Of a DNA stretch of 64,000 nucleotides, positions 26,273 to 34,351 are shown one piece after another. The translations under genes were made by a program, and so were the position numbers. Source of the DNA: a bacterium (GTDB lineage Bacteria; Pseudomonadota; Alphaproteobacteria; Caulobacterales; Caulobacteraceae); the NCBI GenBank assembly GCA_030824495.1, contig JAVBXP010000031.1, forward strand, positions 49,116 through 113,115. The letters run 5' to 3'. Position 1 is the stretch's first letter, and every line of letters begins with the position of its first letter. The notes under the pieces were generated by a model that was given only the letters and a program-made list of their open reading frames with translations, did no database searches and was not told where the DNA came from.

Positions 26273-27235
26273 TCAGGCCGCCGGCCGGCGCAGCAGTTCG
26301 CCGATCTGCGGTTCCACGGCGTTGATGTCCGGCTCGAACTTCAGCAGCACGTTGAGGGTGTCGCGAACCACCTCGACATCGAGGCTGTCGGCGTTGAGCA
26401 GGATCAGCGCGCGGGCCCAGTCCACGGTCTCGGAGATCGAGGGCGACTTGCGCAGGTCCAGCGTCCGCAGCGATTGCACGAAGCCGACCAGCTCGGCGGT
26501 CAGGGTCGCCTCGATGTCCGGCACGCGGCTGGCGACGATCTTGCGTTCCAGCGCCGCGTCCGGCAGCGGGATGTGCAGGTGCAGGCAGCGGCGCTTCAGG
26601 GCGTCGCCCAGGTCGCGGACGTTGTTGGAGGTCAGGAACACCAGCGGCGGGGTCTTGGCCTTGATCACGCCGAGCTCGGGGATCGACACCTGATAGGCCG
26701 ACAGCACTTCCAGCAGGAAGGCTTCGAACGCCTCGTCGGACTTGTCGATTTCGTCGATCAGCAGGACGCAGCCGTCGTCTTCCTTCAGCGCCTTCATCAG
26801 CGGGCGCGGTTCCAGGAAGGGTTCGGAGAAGAACAGGTCGCCGATGCCGTGCAGCCGGTCCATCGCCGCGTCCATGTCGGCGGCGTCGGCCAGGGCCGCG
26901 CCCATCCGGTCCTTGAGGATCTGGGTGTAGAGGAGCTGCTTGCCATACTTCCACTCGTACAAGGCCTTGGACTCGTCCAGGCCCTCATAGCACTGCATGC
27001 GGATCAGCGGCTGGTTCAGCAGGGTGGCGGTCGAGAGCGCCAGCTCGGTCTTGCCGACGCCGGCCGAGCCTTCGACCAGGATCGGCTTTTGCAGGTGAAT
27101 AGCCATGTAGAGCGCGGTGGCGATGCGCTTGGAGGCGATGTAGCCGACGCTGGCCAGCCCTGCGATCAGGGCGTCCACGGATCCCAGGACGTCCGTCGGC
27201 GCGGCCTTAATCGCCGCGGTGGAGGAAAGGGTCAA
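26273..27235 (-). CDS. MoxR-type AAA+ ATPase (CoxD-like)
   Basis: 320 residues. Walker A is GSAGVGKTELALS, Walker B is CVLLIDEIDKSDEAFE, sensor 1 is FLTSNNVRDLGDALKRRC. MoxR ATPases act as chaperones with VWA partners to insert metals or assemble enzyme complexes. First gene of the MoxR-CoxE pair. The 125-base gap upstream, shared with the hydrolase gene on the same strand, shows no clear promoter to me. Confidence 0.92.
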   Translation of the reverse strand: MTLSSTAAIKAAPTDVLGSVDALIAGLASVGYIASKRIATALYMAIHLQKPILVEGSAGVGKTELALSTATLLNQPLIRMQCYEGLDESKALYEWKYGKQLLYTQILKDRMGAALADAADMDAAMDRLHGIGDLFFSEPFLEPRPLMKALKEDDGCVLLIDEIDKSDEAFEAFLLEVLSAYQVSIPELGVIKAKTPPLVFLTSNNVRDLGDALKRRCLHLHIPLPDAALERKIVASRVPDIEATLTAELVGFVQSLRTLDLRKSPSISETVDWARALILLNADSLDVEVVRDTLNVLLKFEPDINAVEPQIGELLRRPAA

Positions 27236-27360
27236 AGTCTCGAACTTTCATAAGTGCGCGAAAACCGCGCCATGGCGTCTTCAATAATTCGCCAAGTGTG
27301 CAAGCCGGTCAGCCCGGACGCAAGCGAACGTTCAAACGGACGTTGGAAAGCGGCTGATTT

Positions 27361-28242
27361 CTAGGCGGCTTGGGCGAAGAAGGCGCTGATCGCCGCGATC
27401 GCCTCGGGTTCTTCCAGGGTCGGGGCGTGCCCCATCTTGGGGATCTCGACGCGGGCCATATGCGGGGCCGCGGCGCTCATCTTGCCCGCGATGTCGGCGT
27501 CGAGGATGTCGGAGGTCTCCCCCCGCACCAGCAGCAACGGGCGGTCGCTCGCCAGCGCGTTGAACAGCGGCCAAAGGTCAGGGGCGCCAGCCGCCGGCGC
27601 GCCGTCGCTGGCCGGAGCGGCGGTCTTGAAGCCCTGGGAGATGGCCGGGTCGTAGTCGAGCAAGAACGTCCCGTGATCGTCACGGAACACTCGGCGGGCG
27701 AAGCGTTCCCAGTCGGCGTCGGTCAGGTGGGGCAGGGCCTCGCCGTTGATCGCCTTGGTATAGGCCGTGGCCTCCGCCCAGCTCGAAACGGCGGGCGCGC
27801 CGCCGACATAGCTGGCGATACGGGCGATGCCGGCCGCGCCGACCTCAGGCCCGATGTCGTTGAGCACCGCGCCGCCGATCAGGTCCGGACGCATGGCGCA
27901 CAGCGTCATCGTGATCAGCCCGCCCATCGAGGTGCCGATGAAGTGGGCGCGGCCGATGCCGGACTGGGTCATCAGGGCGATGACGTCCATGGCGTAGATC
28001 GCAGGATTATAGTTGGCGGGGTTCGGGTCGCGGCCGGAATTGCCGCGCCCGCGAACGTCGATGCTGAGCACACGGCGGCCCTGGGCGGCGATCAGCGGAG
28101 CCACGACTTCGAAGTCGCGGGAGTTTCGCGTCAGGCCGTGGATGCAGATCACCGGCAGTTTCGCCGGACCCGAAGCCGGGGCGTGGTCGCGGGCGAACAG
28201 GGCCAGGCCGTCGGCGCTGGTCCAGGTGCGGTCGGTGATCAT
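27361..28242 (-). CDS. Alpha/beta hydrolase
   Basis: 293 residues, cytoplasmic. Oxyanion region ICIHGLTRNSRDF, nucleophile elbow IGTSMGGLI (Ser), and catalytic His in MGHAPTLEEPEA near the C-terminus; the core RVLSIDVRGRGNSG is typical. Substrate not determinable. Its upstream region contains the left inverted-repeat element at 28278. Confidence 0.9.
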   Translation of the reverse strand: MITDRTWTSADGLALFARDHAPASGPAKLPVICIHGLTRNSRDFEVVAPLIAAQGRRVLSIDVRGRGNSGRDPNPANYNPAIYAMDVIALMTQSGIGRAHFIGTSMGGLITMTLCAMRPDLIGGAVLNDIGPEVGAAGIARIASYVGGAPAVSSWAEATAYTKAINGEALPHLTDADWERFARRVFRDDHGTFLLDYDPAISQGFKTAAPASDGAPAAGAPDLWPLFNALASDRPLLLVRGETSDILDADIAGKMSAAAPHMARVEIPKMGHAPTLEEPEAIAAISAFFAQAA

Positions 28243-28277
28243 GTGAACTCCAGATCGTTGAGCATATGCATAAAACC

Positions 28278-28386
28278 CCGCTCATCCCGGCGAAAGCCCC
28301 GGACCCAAGCAGGCTATCGGGTTGACTGGCGAGAGCCGCGCGAGCGCGGACCCAGCTTGAGTCCCGGCTTTCGCCGGGATGAGCGG
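28278..28386. repeat. Dispersed inverted-repeat element, copy 1
   Basis: A left arm CCGCTCATCCCGGCGAAAGC (28278 on) is mirrored by a right arm ending GGGATGAGCGG at 28386. Arms are about 27 bases and slightly imperfect, about 56 bases apart, and together could fold into a long hairpin. The same arms occur at 61149-61273. It contains no ORF. Lies between the hydrolase gene start and the stop codon of the 28400 gene. Confidence 0.85.
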
Positions 28387-28399
28387 ATGGTGGGGGACC

Positions 28400-29485
28400 C
28401 TATCCCAATCCATACGGACGATAGGGCCCGGCGATGAGCTGTTCGAACACGCCCATGCCAGTTTGGGGCGCCTCGCCCGGCGTCGAGAGCGTGACCCGCG
28501 ACAGTGCCTGGATGTGGACGTTCTCAGGGCTGGCCATGTCGGCCGCGGCCAGGTCGATGTCCTCGCGCTCCACGACCAGTTCGCCCTTGTAGCCTCCATG
28601 CCGCCAGGTCGGCGCGCCATAGCCGATCCCGCGCATCAGGAAGGTGAGGAACGGCTCGAAGGTGATGCTGGCCGACCCTTGGGTCAATGGCACGTTGAGC
28701 GTGCCGCCTCGTGCATGACGGGTCCCAGTGATGAGGCTGACGTCCTCCATGGCGGCGGCTTCGGTCTCGTAGTGCCCCTCGGGACCCGCGCCGTCCGGCG
28801 AGATCACCGCGCGGGTGTTCCAGGGGCGGCCATCGGGGTCGGCGTTGACGTGGAAGAAGACGCTGCGGTCGGCGAAGTTCAGCGGCGTCCACTGCCAGAA
28901 GAACCCGCCCATCGTCATCGGAACCGGTGGCTGGGGATCGGGCGCGCCGACCGGGCGGATGCCCCACGAGCGGTCGCGGCTGCCGACCGTCCCGGCCTGC
29001 AGTTCGCGGCGTTGGCCGTCCACTTCGATCCAGCCGGTGATGCGCACGTTCTGGGTCAGGCGCGTGTAGTCCATGAAGGCGCGCGGGCCGATCCGGCGCA
29101 TGAAGCGCGGCTCTTCGATCGGGAAGGCGCGGCCCTCGAAGATCAGCTCGGCCGCGAAGCCGTTGGAGGGCTCGACGGTGACCTTCAGCTTTTGCAGCGG
29201 CTCCAGCACCTCGATGCGAATGGGGCCGCAGGTCAGGTCCATGCGCTCCATGTTCAGGATGCGGCTGGCGTGCAGGCAATGCTGAACCCCGTCGCGCACC
29301 ACCGAGAAGTGGGCGTCGGCGATGTTGAGCTGCGGGTAGACCCCGAAGGCGACGGCGAAGAACTCGCTGCCGTCCGGTGCATAGCCGTTGAAGAAATAGC
29401 GGTCGTAGAAATTCCGGTCCGTGCCGGCATAGGCGATCGGTTCGGGCGTTTGGTGGATCGGAAAATCGTCGGCCTTGGTCAGCAT
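28400..29485 (-). CDS. Hypothetical DUF7064-like protein in the P450 island
   Basis: 361 residues, no signal peptide or membrane span. It is beta-rich and has the motif GTVGSRDRSWGIRP in the middle and MGGFFWQWTPLNF shortly after. These blocks are what I associate with a family of tyrosine/Trp-rich lipocalin-like proteins (DUF7064-type, distantly like hydroxyneurosporene synthase or AttH folds) found beside P450 and acyl-CoA genes. The frame remains open to 30781 by chance across the P450 gene, but ATG 29485 (MLTKADDF) is the natural start. Divergent from the P450. Function unknown. Confidence 0.6.
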   Translation of the reverse strand: MLTKADDFPIHQTPEPIAYAGTDRNFYDRYFFNGYAPDGSEFFAVAFGVYPQLNIADAHFSVVRDGVQHCLHASRILNMERMDLTCGPIRIEVLEPLQKLKVTVEPSNGFAAELIFEGRAFPIEEPRFMRRIGPRAFMDYTRLTQNVRITGWIEVDGQRRELQAGTVGSRDRSWGIRPVGAPDPQPPVPMTMGGFFWQWTPLNFADRSVFFHVNADPDGRPWNTRAVISPDGAGPEGHYETEAAAMEDVSLITGTRHARGGTLNVPLTQGSASITFEPFLTFLMRGIGYGAPTWRHGGYKGELVVEREDIDLAAADMASPENVHIQALSRVTLSTPGEAPQTGMGVFEQLIAGPYRPYGLG

Positions 29486-29615
29486 TGGGCGTCCTCCCAG
29501 ACGGTCTGAATCGGCGCCGATCTTGTCTCGATCCGTCGACGGTATTGCGACGTCGCCTGTTAGCGCAGTATCAAGTGAACAAAGATAACAAAACAAGGGA
29601 GGATGCTTTTTGCTG

Positions 29616-29639
29616 ACGCCACGTAAGGTTACGGGGCGT
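29616..29639. promoter_or_regulatory. 24-bp operator-like inverted repeat upstream of the P450
   Basis: ACGCC-A-CGTAA-G is mirrored by G-TTACG-G-GGCGT. Ten of twelve base pairs are symmetric. It lies 24 bases upstream of the P450 start and in the shared promoter region with the divergent gene at 29485, an ideal place for a repressor or activator dimer. Confidence 0.6.
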
Positions 29640-29662
29640 AAAGGCAAAGAGCTCGGCGCATC

Positions 29663-30943
29663 ATGAGCAGCATCGGCGTTCGCATACCCGACGACCACGC
29701 GCGCAACCTGATCGATCCAACCGCCTATGGCGATGGACGAATTCACGAAACCTACGCCTGGCTGCGCGCCAATAATCCCTTCGGCCTGGCCGAGGTGGAG
29801 GGCTTTGACCCGTTCTGGGTGGCGACAAAGCACGCCGACATCCTGGAGATCAGCCGCCAGAACGCGTTGTTCCATAGCGGCGATCGCTCCACCGTGATCA
29901 CCAACAAGGCCGCCGACACCGCTGTGCGGGCGATGATGGGCGGCAGCCCGCATCTGGTCCGCAGCCTGGTGCAGATGGACGCGCCCGATCACCCGAAGTA
30001 CCGCGCCCTCACCCAGGCGTGGTTCATGCCGCCGAACATCAAGGGGCTGGAGGACCGCATCCGCGGCATCGCCCGCAAGGCGGTGGACAAGATGGCCGCG
30101 ACCGGCGGCGAGTGCGACTTCATCAGCGCTGTGGCGCTGCACTATCCGCTGCACGTGATCATGGAGATCCTGGGCGTGCCGGAAGCCGATGAGCCGCGGA
30201 TGCTCACCCTGACCCAGGAGCTGTTCGGCGCCACCGACCCAGAGTTGGGCCGCAAGACCGACCGCCAGACTGACCTGACCAAGCTGCTGTCCGAGGGCGT
30301 GGTCGCGGACTTCTACGCCTATTTCGCCAAGCTCTCGGCCGACCGCCGGGCCAATCCGACCGACGACCTGGCGACCGTGATCGCCACGTCCGAGATCGAC
30401 GGCCAGCCGATCTCCGAACTGGAGGCGATGAGCTACTACATGATCGTCGCCACCGCCGGCCACGACACCACCTCGTCCTCCACCGCGGGCGCGATCTGGG
30501 GCCTGGCCGAGAACCCGGAGCAACTGGCCAAGGTGAAGGCCGATCCCTCGCTGATCCCCGGCCTGGTGGACGAATCGATCCGCTGGGTCACGCCGGTGAA
30601 GACCTTCATGCGGACCGCCACCGAAGCCACGGAGTTCGCTGGGCGCAGTCTGGCCAAGGACGACTGGATGATGCTCTGCTACGCCTCGGGCAATCGCGAC
30701 GAGGCGGTGTTCGATGATCCCGCCGCCTTCCAGATCGAGCGCAAGCCCAACAAGCACCTCGCCTTCGGCTATGGCGCGCACCTCTGCCTAGGACAGCACC
30801 TGGCGAAGATGGAGATGCGGATTCTGTGGGAAGAGATGCTGCCGCGGATCAAGTCGCTGGAGCTGAACGGCCAGCCGAAGAATAGCCAGGCCACCTTCGT
30901 CAGCGGCCCCAAGACCCTGCCGATTCGTTTCGAGATGCACTGA
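29663..30943 (+). CDS. Cytochrome P450
   Basis: 426 residues, soluble bacterial type. The I-helix oxygen-binding motif is AGHDTTSSSTAG, the ExxR motif is in DESIRWVTPVKT, and the heme-binding loop is FGYGAHLCLGQHLAKME with the Cys ligand. Needs a ferredoxin and reductase, not encoded here. Hydroxylates an unknown, probably hydrophobic, substrate. The island around it (kinase, thiolase, TonB receptor) suggests a terpenoid, steroid or lipid substrate. Possibly controlled by the symmetric site at 29616. The next gene starts 5 bases after the stop. Confidence 0.95.
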   Translation: MSSIGVRIPDDHARNLIDPTAYGDGRIHETYAWLRANNPFGLAEVEGFDPFWVATKHADILEISRQNALFHSGDRSTVITNKAADTAVRAMMGGSPHLVRSLVQMDAPDHPKYRALTQAWFMPPNIKGLEDRIRGIARKAVDKMAATGGECDFISAVALHYPLHVIMEILGVPEADEPRMLTLTQELFGATDPELGRKTDRQTDLTKLLSEGVVADFYAYFAKLSADRRANPTDDLATVIATSEIDGQPISELEAMSYYMIVATAGHDTTSSSTAGAIWGLAENPEQLAKVKADPSLIPGLVDESIRWVTPVKTFMRTATEATEFAGRSLAKDDWMMLCYASGNRDEAVFDDPAAFQIERKPNKHLAFGYGAHLCLGQHLAKMEMRILWEEMLPRIKSLELNGQPKNSQATFVSGPKTLPIRFEMH

Positions 30944-30948
30944 CCGGT

Positions 30949-31968
30949 ATGGCGTTGGAACCTAGACTGGCGGCTTACATCGCCACCCGAATGCCGCATG
31001 CGTCCGACATTGTGGTTGAGGACCTGTCCCGTATCTCCGGCGGCGCGTCGCGTGAGACCTATCGCTTTCGCCTGACCTGGGCGCAGGACGGGGCACGGCA
31101 GGATCGCAAGCTGATCCTGCGCCGCGACCCGCCCGCCTCGTTGATCGACACCGAGCGGCGCATCGAGTTCGAGGCCTATCGCGCCTTTCGCGGCAGCGCC
31201 GTGCCGGTGCCGGAAATGCTGTGGTTGGAGGAAGAAAGCGAAGCCCTCGACCATCCGTTCTTCATCGCCGAGGAGATCGCCGGCTTCCAGGCCTCGCCGC
31301 AGATGTTGTTCGGCCCGCCCTATGTCGCGATCTTGCCGAAGCTGGGCGAGCGCAAATGGACGATTCTGGCGGAGATCGCCAAGGCCGATCCGGCCGCGAT
31401 CGGTCTCGCCGATGTGATGCCAGGCGTTGCCGCCGACGCCTGCTGGGACCGCGAGCTGTCCTACTGGGAGGGCGTGCTGGACGACGACGAATCGCAGCCC
31501 CTGCCGATCATCCGTGCGGCTATCCGCTGGTTGCGGGCCAATCCCCCGCCGCCGGCCCAGAAGGTCGGTGTGGTGCACGGCGACTACCGGACCGGAAACT
31601 TCCTCTACGACGACGCCGGCGCGATCCACGGCATTCTCGACTGGGAGATGGCGCATCTGGGCGATCCGCTGGAGGATCTCGGCTGGAGCCTCAACCCGGT
31701 CTGGTCGTTCGGCACGGGCATAGCCGGCGGCCTGCTGCCGCGTGCTGAGGCCATCGCCATCTGGGAACGGGCCAGCGGCCTTAAGGCCGATCCCGCCGCC
31801 CTGCATTGGTGGGAATTGTTCAACTGCGTGAAGGGCCAGGCGATCTGGGTTTCGTCGGCCAGGGCCTGGCTCGACGGCGGCAACCGCGAACCGATCATGG
31901 TCTATCCGCCCTGGGCGCTGCAGAACGCCCAAGATCGCGCCGCGCTCAAAGTGATGGGACGCCTATGA
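30949..31968 (+). CDS. Phosphotransferase (APH/choline kinase fold) family protein
   Basis: 339 residues. Kinase core VVHGDYRTGNFLYD (catalytic loop) and GILDWEMAHLGDPLEDLGW (metal-binding Asp) are those of the APH-type phosphotransferases linked to acyl-CoA dehydrogenases in catabolic clusters. N-terminal lobe SGGASRETYRFRL. Follows the P450 by 5 bases and overlaps the next gene by ATGA. Substrate unknown, possibly a CoA or acyl derivative. Confidence 0.9.
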   Translation: MALEPRLAAYIATRMPHASDIVVEDLSRISGGASRETYRFRLTWAQDGARQDRKLILRRDPPASLIDTERRIEFEAYRAFRGSAVPVPEMLWLEEESEALDHPFFIAEEIAGFQASPQMLFGPPYVAILPKLGERKWTILAEIAKADPAAIGLADVMPGVAADACWDRELSYWEGVLDDDESQPLPIIRAAIRWLRANPPPPAQKVGVVHGDYRTGNFLYDDAGAIHGILDWEMAHLGDPLEDLGWSLNPVWSFGTGIAGGLLPRAEAIAIWERASGLKADPAALHWWELFNCVKGQAIWVSSARAWLDGGNREPIMVYPPWALQNAQDRAALKVMGRL

Positions 31969-32381
31969 CCCCCGCCGTACCTGCCGTCCTGGCCGAAATC
32001 GCCGGCCTGGCGCTTCGCAATGCGATGCCGGATGTTCACCCCGCCGACCGGGCCAGTTCGCTTGGCCTGTCGGCGGCGCTGCTCGGCATGGCGGCTGAGG
32101 TCTGGGACGGAACCGCTGCACGGCTGGTGGAGGAAAACCGCGCGGTGCGCGCCCTGCTGGCCAGAGCCGGCGAGGTCGGGCTGGACTTCGCCGAGCTCGC
32201 GGTTGGCGATGACGCCGATCTGCGGATCTCGTCCTTGCAAGCCGCCAATGATGCTCTGCGGGCGGCGCTGATCGCGTTGCAGACCGCCGCGGAGGCCAAG
32301 AGCCCCACGTTGGACGCCGACATCTGGGCCGAACTCGTCGCCTCGACCGAGCGCCGGAAGATGGCGGCCTCGCCGGTCTGA
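31965..32381 (+). CDS. Small helical protein coupled to the phosphotransferase
   Basis: 138 residues, soluble, Ala-rich and helical (LGLSAALLGMAAEVWDGTAARLVEENRAVRALL). I recognise no domain, but it begins inside the phosphotransferase stop codon (ATGA), and genes of this kind commonly follow that kinase in catabolic clusters, so a partner role is plausible. No catalytic motif visible. Confidence 0.65.
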   Translation: MTPAVPAVLAEIAGLALRNAMPDVHPADRASSLGLSAALLGMAAEVWDGTAARLVEENRAVRALLARAGEVGLDFAELAVGDDADLRISSLQAANDALRAALIALQTAAEAKSPTLDADIWAELVASTERRKMAASPV

Positions 32382-32594
32382 CTTGTCACCCCGGCTGAGC
32401 CTTCGGCTGCCCGGCGGACGACGAGTTTAAGGAGGCTCGGGCCTAGCTTGACGTTGAAGCGGCGCGTGCTTTTGACCCGCCTGCCTCAACGTAAGCCGTC
32501 GACAAGCGCGTCTTGGTCGGGTTTGTTGCGCCGCCCACTCGATTCAGCGGGCCAATTGCAAAACTCGAATTTTTGATTGGGGACGATTTTTCAG
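32382..32594. other. Intergenic region before the DUF35-thiolase pair
   Basis: 213 bases with no gene I can support. TTGACG near 32450 resembles a -35 box, but no matching -10 box follows at the right distance. GGGGAC at 32579-32584 is the likely weak ribosome site of the next gene. Confidence 0.4.
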
Positions 32595-32999
32595 ATGGCG
32601 AGAATATTGCCCGAACCCACGCCGGAGACCCAGCATTTCTGGGATGGGGCTCGCAACGGCGAGCTGCTCTTGCAACGCAACAAGGCCACCGGCCAAGCCT
32701 ATTTCCCCCCGCGTCCGTTCGATCCGAACACCGGCTCGCGCGACGTCGAGGTCTTCAAGGCCAGCGGCAAGGCCGTTCTCTGGTCCTATGTGATCAATCA
32801 TCGCCCTCGTCCCGACATGGGGACCGAGCCCTACGCCATCGCAGTGGTGAAGCTCGAAGAAGGCCCGACCATGATGACCAACATCGTCGGTTGCCCGCAG
32901 ACGCCTGAAGCCCTGGTCCTCGATATGCCGCTCGAGGTCGTTTTCGAAAAGTTCAGCGACACTATCTCGCTGCCCTTCTTCCAGCCGGCCAAGTCGTAA
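32595..32999 (+). CDS. DUF35 OB-fold protein lacking the zinc-ribbon cysteines
   Basis: 134 residues. The order is the DUF35/YgfJ-type partner of thiolases: N-terminal ETQHFWDGARNGELLLQ, a short ribbon region, then the OB-fold strands VLWSYVINHRPRPDMGTEPYAIAVVKLEEG. DUF35 proteins normally have a four-Cys zinc ribbon (CxxC...CxxC) after the LLLQ strand. Here it reads LLLQRNKATGQAYFPPRPFDPNTGSR, with no Cys at all. It lies 13 bases before the thiolase gene and should form a complex with it. ATG 32595 is chosen; a TTG at 32577 is in frame. Confidence 0.85.
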   Translation: MARILPEPTPETQHFWDGARNGELLLQRNKATGQAYFPPRPFDPNTGSRDVEVFKASGKAVLWSYVINHRPRPDMGTEPYAIAVVKLEEGPTMMTNIVGCPQTPEALVLDMPLEVVFEKFSDTISLPFFQPAKS

Positions 33000-33012
33000 G
33001 GGCTCAGAGACC

Positions 33013-34152
33013 ATGCAAAAGAATTCAGTCGCGGTCGTCGGGGCCGCGGAAACCACGAAGATGGGCAAGATTCCGGACGTGTCCGTGATCGGCCTTCACG
33101 CTGACGCCGCACTTAACGCGATGGCCGACGCGGGCCTGACGCCGGCCGACATCGACGGCGTCGCCACTGCGGGCATCAGCCCGGTCGAGCTCGCCCACTA
33201 TCTCGGCATCAAGCCGACCTACGCGGACGGCACCTCGGTGGGCGGCTGCTCGTTTATGCTGCACGTCCGCCATGCGGCCGCGGCTATCGCCGCCGGCCAT
33301 GCCAAGACCATCCTCATCACCCATGGTGAGTCGGGCCGCAGCCGCGTCGGCGCTGGCGGGTTCGCCCGCGCGCCGTCCAGCCTGATGGGGCAGTTTGAAA
33401 TGCCGTTCGGTCCGGTCGGTCCGCCGACCATGTTCACCGTGCCGGTGCTTCGTTACATGAAGACCTATGGTGTCACCGAGGAAGACTTGGCCAACGTCGC
33501 GGTGATCCAGCGCGAGTGGGCCGCCAAGAATCCGCGCGCCAGCTTCAAGGACCCGATCACCGTCGACGACGTGCTGAACTCGCCGATGATCGCCTGGCCC
33601 TACCGGATGCTGATGTGCTGCCTCGTCACCGACGGCGGCGGCGCGCTGATCCTGACCAGCGCCGACCGGGCCAAGGACTTCCCGAACAAGCCGGTTTACG
33701 TGCTGGGTACGGGCGAGAGCGTCGAGACCCCCATGGTCTCGCAGATGTACGACTTCACGTCGTCGACCGCGTTCAAGATTTCGGGCGCCAAGGCGTTTGA
33801 CGAAGCGGGCATCAAGCACTCCGACGTCGATCACCTGATGATCTACGACGCCTTTGCTCACCTGCCGCTCTACGGCCTGGAAGACCTCGGCTTCGTGAAG
33901 CCGGGCGAGGCCAAGGACTTCATCCGCGAGCGCAACACCGCCATCGGCGGCAAGCTGCCGGTCAACACCAACGGCGGCGGTCTCTCCTACATGCACTCGG
34001 GCATGTACGGGATGTATGCGCTGCAGGAGAGCGTGCGGCAGATGCGCGGCACGGCGGCGGCCCAGATCGAAGGCGCCAAGATCAGCGTCGCCCATGGCGT
34101 CGGCGGCATGTTCGCCTCGTCGGGAACGGTGATCTTCACCAACGAGAAGTAG
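33013..34152 (+). CDS. Thiolase-family protein (SCP2/Ltp type)
   Basis: 379 residues. KNSVAVVGAAETTKMGK start, GGCSFMLHVRHAAAAI (conserved Cys region), and late NTNGGGLSYMHSGMYG and HGVGGMFASSGTVIF (His-Gly block). This is the lipid-transfer/thiolase type which, with a DUF35 partner, acts in acyl chain (steroid side-chain or similar) degradation, often as a retro-aldolase rather than thiolase. Downstream of the DUF35 gene in an apparent two-gene operon, ended by the terminator at 34304. Confidence 0.9.
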   Translation: MQKNSVAVVGAAETTKMGKIPDVSVIGLHADAALNAMADAGLTPADIDGVATAGISPVELAHYLGIKPTYADGTSVGGCSFMLHVRHAAAAIAAGHAKTILITHGESGRSRVGAGGFARAPSSLMGQFEMPFGPVGPPTMFTVPVLRYMKTYGVTEEDLANVAVIQREWAAKNPRASFKDPITVDDVLNSPMIAWPYRMLMCCLVTDGGGALILTSADRAKDFPNKPVYVLGTGESVETPMVSQMYDFTSSTAFKISGAKAFDEAGIKHSDVDHLMIYDAFAHLPLYGLEDLGFVKPGEAKDFIRERNTAIGGKLPVNTNGGGLSYMHSGMYGMYALQESVRQMRGTAAAQIEGAKISVAHGVGGMFASSGTVIFTNEK

Positions 34153-34178
34153 GCCGCGAGCCAACTCTCAGATTCGTC

Positions 34179-34203
34179 ATGGCCGACCTCTTGTGTCGGC
34201 CAT
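34179..34203. repeat. Hairpin (9-bp stem) after the thiolase gene
   Basis: ATGGCCGAC and GTCGGCCAT pair perfectly around a seven-base loop, 27 bases after the thiolase stop. First of three hairpins in a row here; without a T tract. Confidence 0.7.
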
Positions 34204-34232
34204 CCATAGACACCGTCGTCGGCGTTTATGGA

Positions 34233-34255
34233 TCACCGGGACAAGCGCCCGGTGA
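34233..34255. repeat. REP-like hairpin TCACCGGG...CCCGGTGA
   Basis: An 8-bp stem around ACAAGCG, flanked by TTTATGGA and TGACGAG. This GATCACCGGG-ACAAG-CCCGG-TGATGAC form is a common dispersed intergenic repeat pattern in alphaproteobacteria. Its copy number here is one. Confidence 0.6.
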
Positions 34256-34303
34256 TGACGAGTGGGAGGGAAGTCTTTCCAAAACAGCGACTTACCGCAG
34301 TTT

Positions 34304-34344
34304 ATGCTGCACCCATGCTGCAAGGCGTGGGTGCAGCATTTTTT
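34304..34344 (+). terminator. Rho-independent terminator after the thiolase operon
   Basis: ATGCTGCACCCA and TGGGTGCAGCAT form a perfect 12-bp stem (34304-34315, 34328-34339), followed by a run of six Ts beginning with the last stem base on the plus strand. It ends seven bases before the convergent gene's stop. The sequence ATGCTGC/GCAGCAT recurs in the promoter region at 35577. Confidence 0.9.
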
Positions 34345-34351
34345 ATGCGCC

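Noticed and set aside
29486..30781. N-terminal extension of the minus-strand gene at 28400 across the P450
   Set aside because: The open frame simply continues by chance across the antisense P450 gene; the natural start at 29485 is supported by the family N-terminus and the divergent promoter region.
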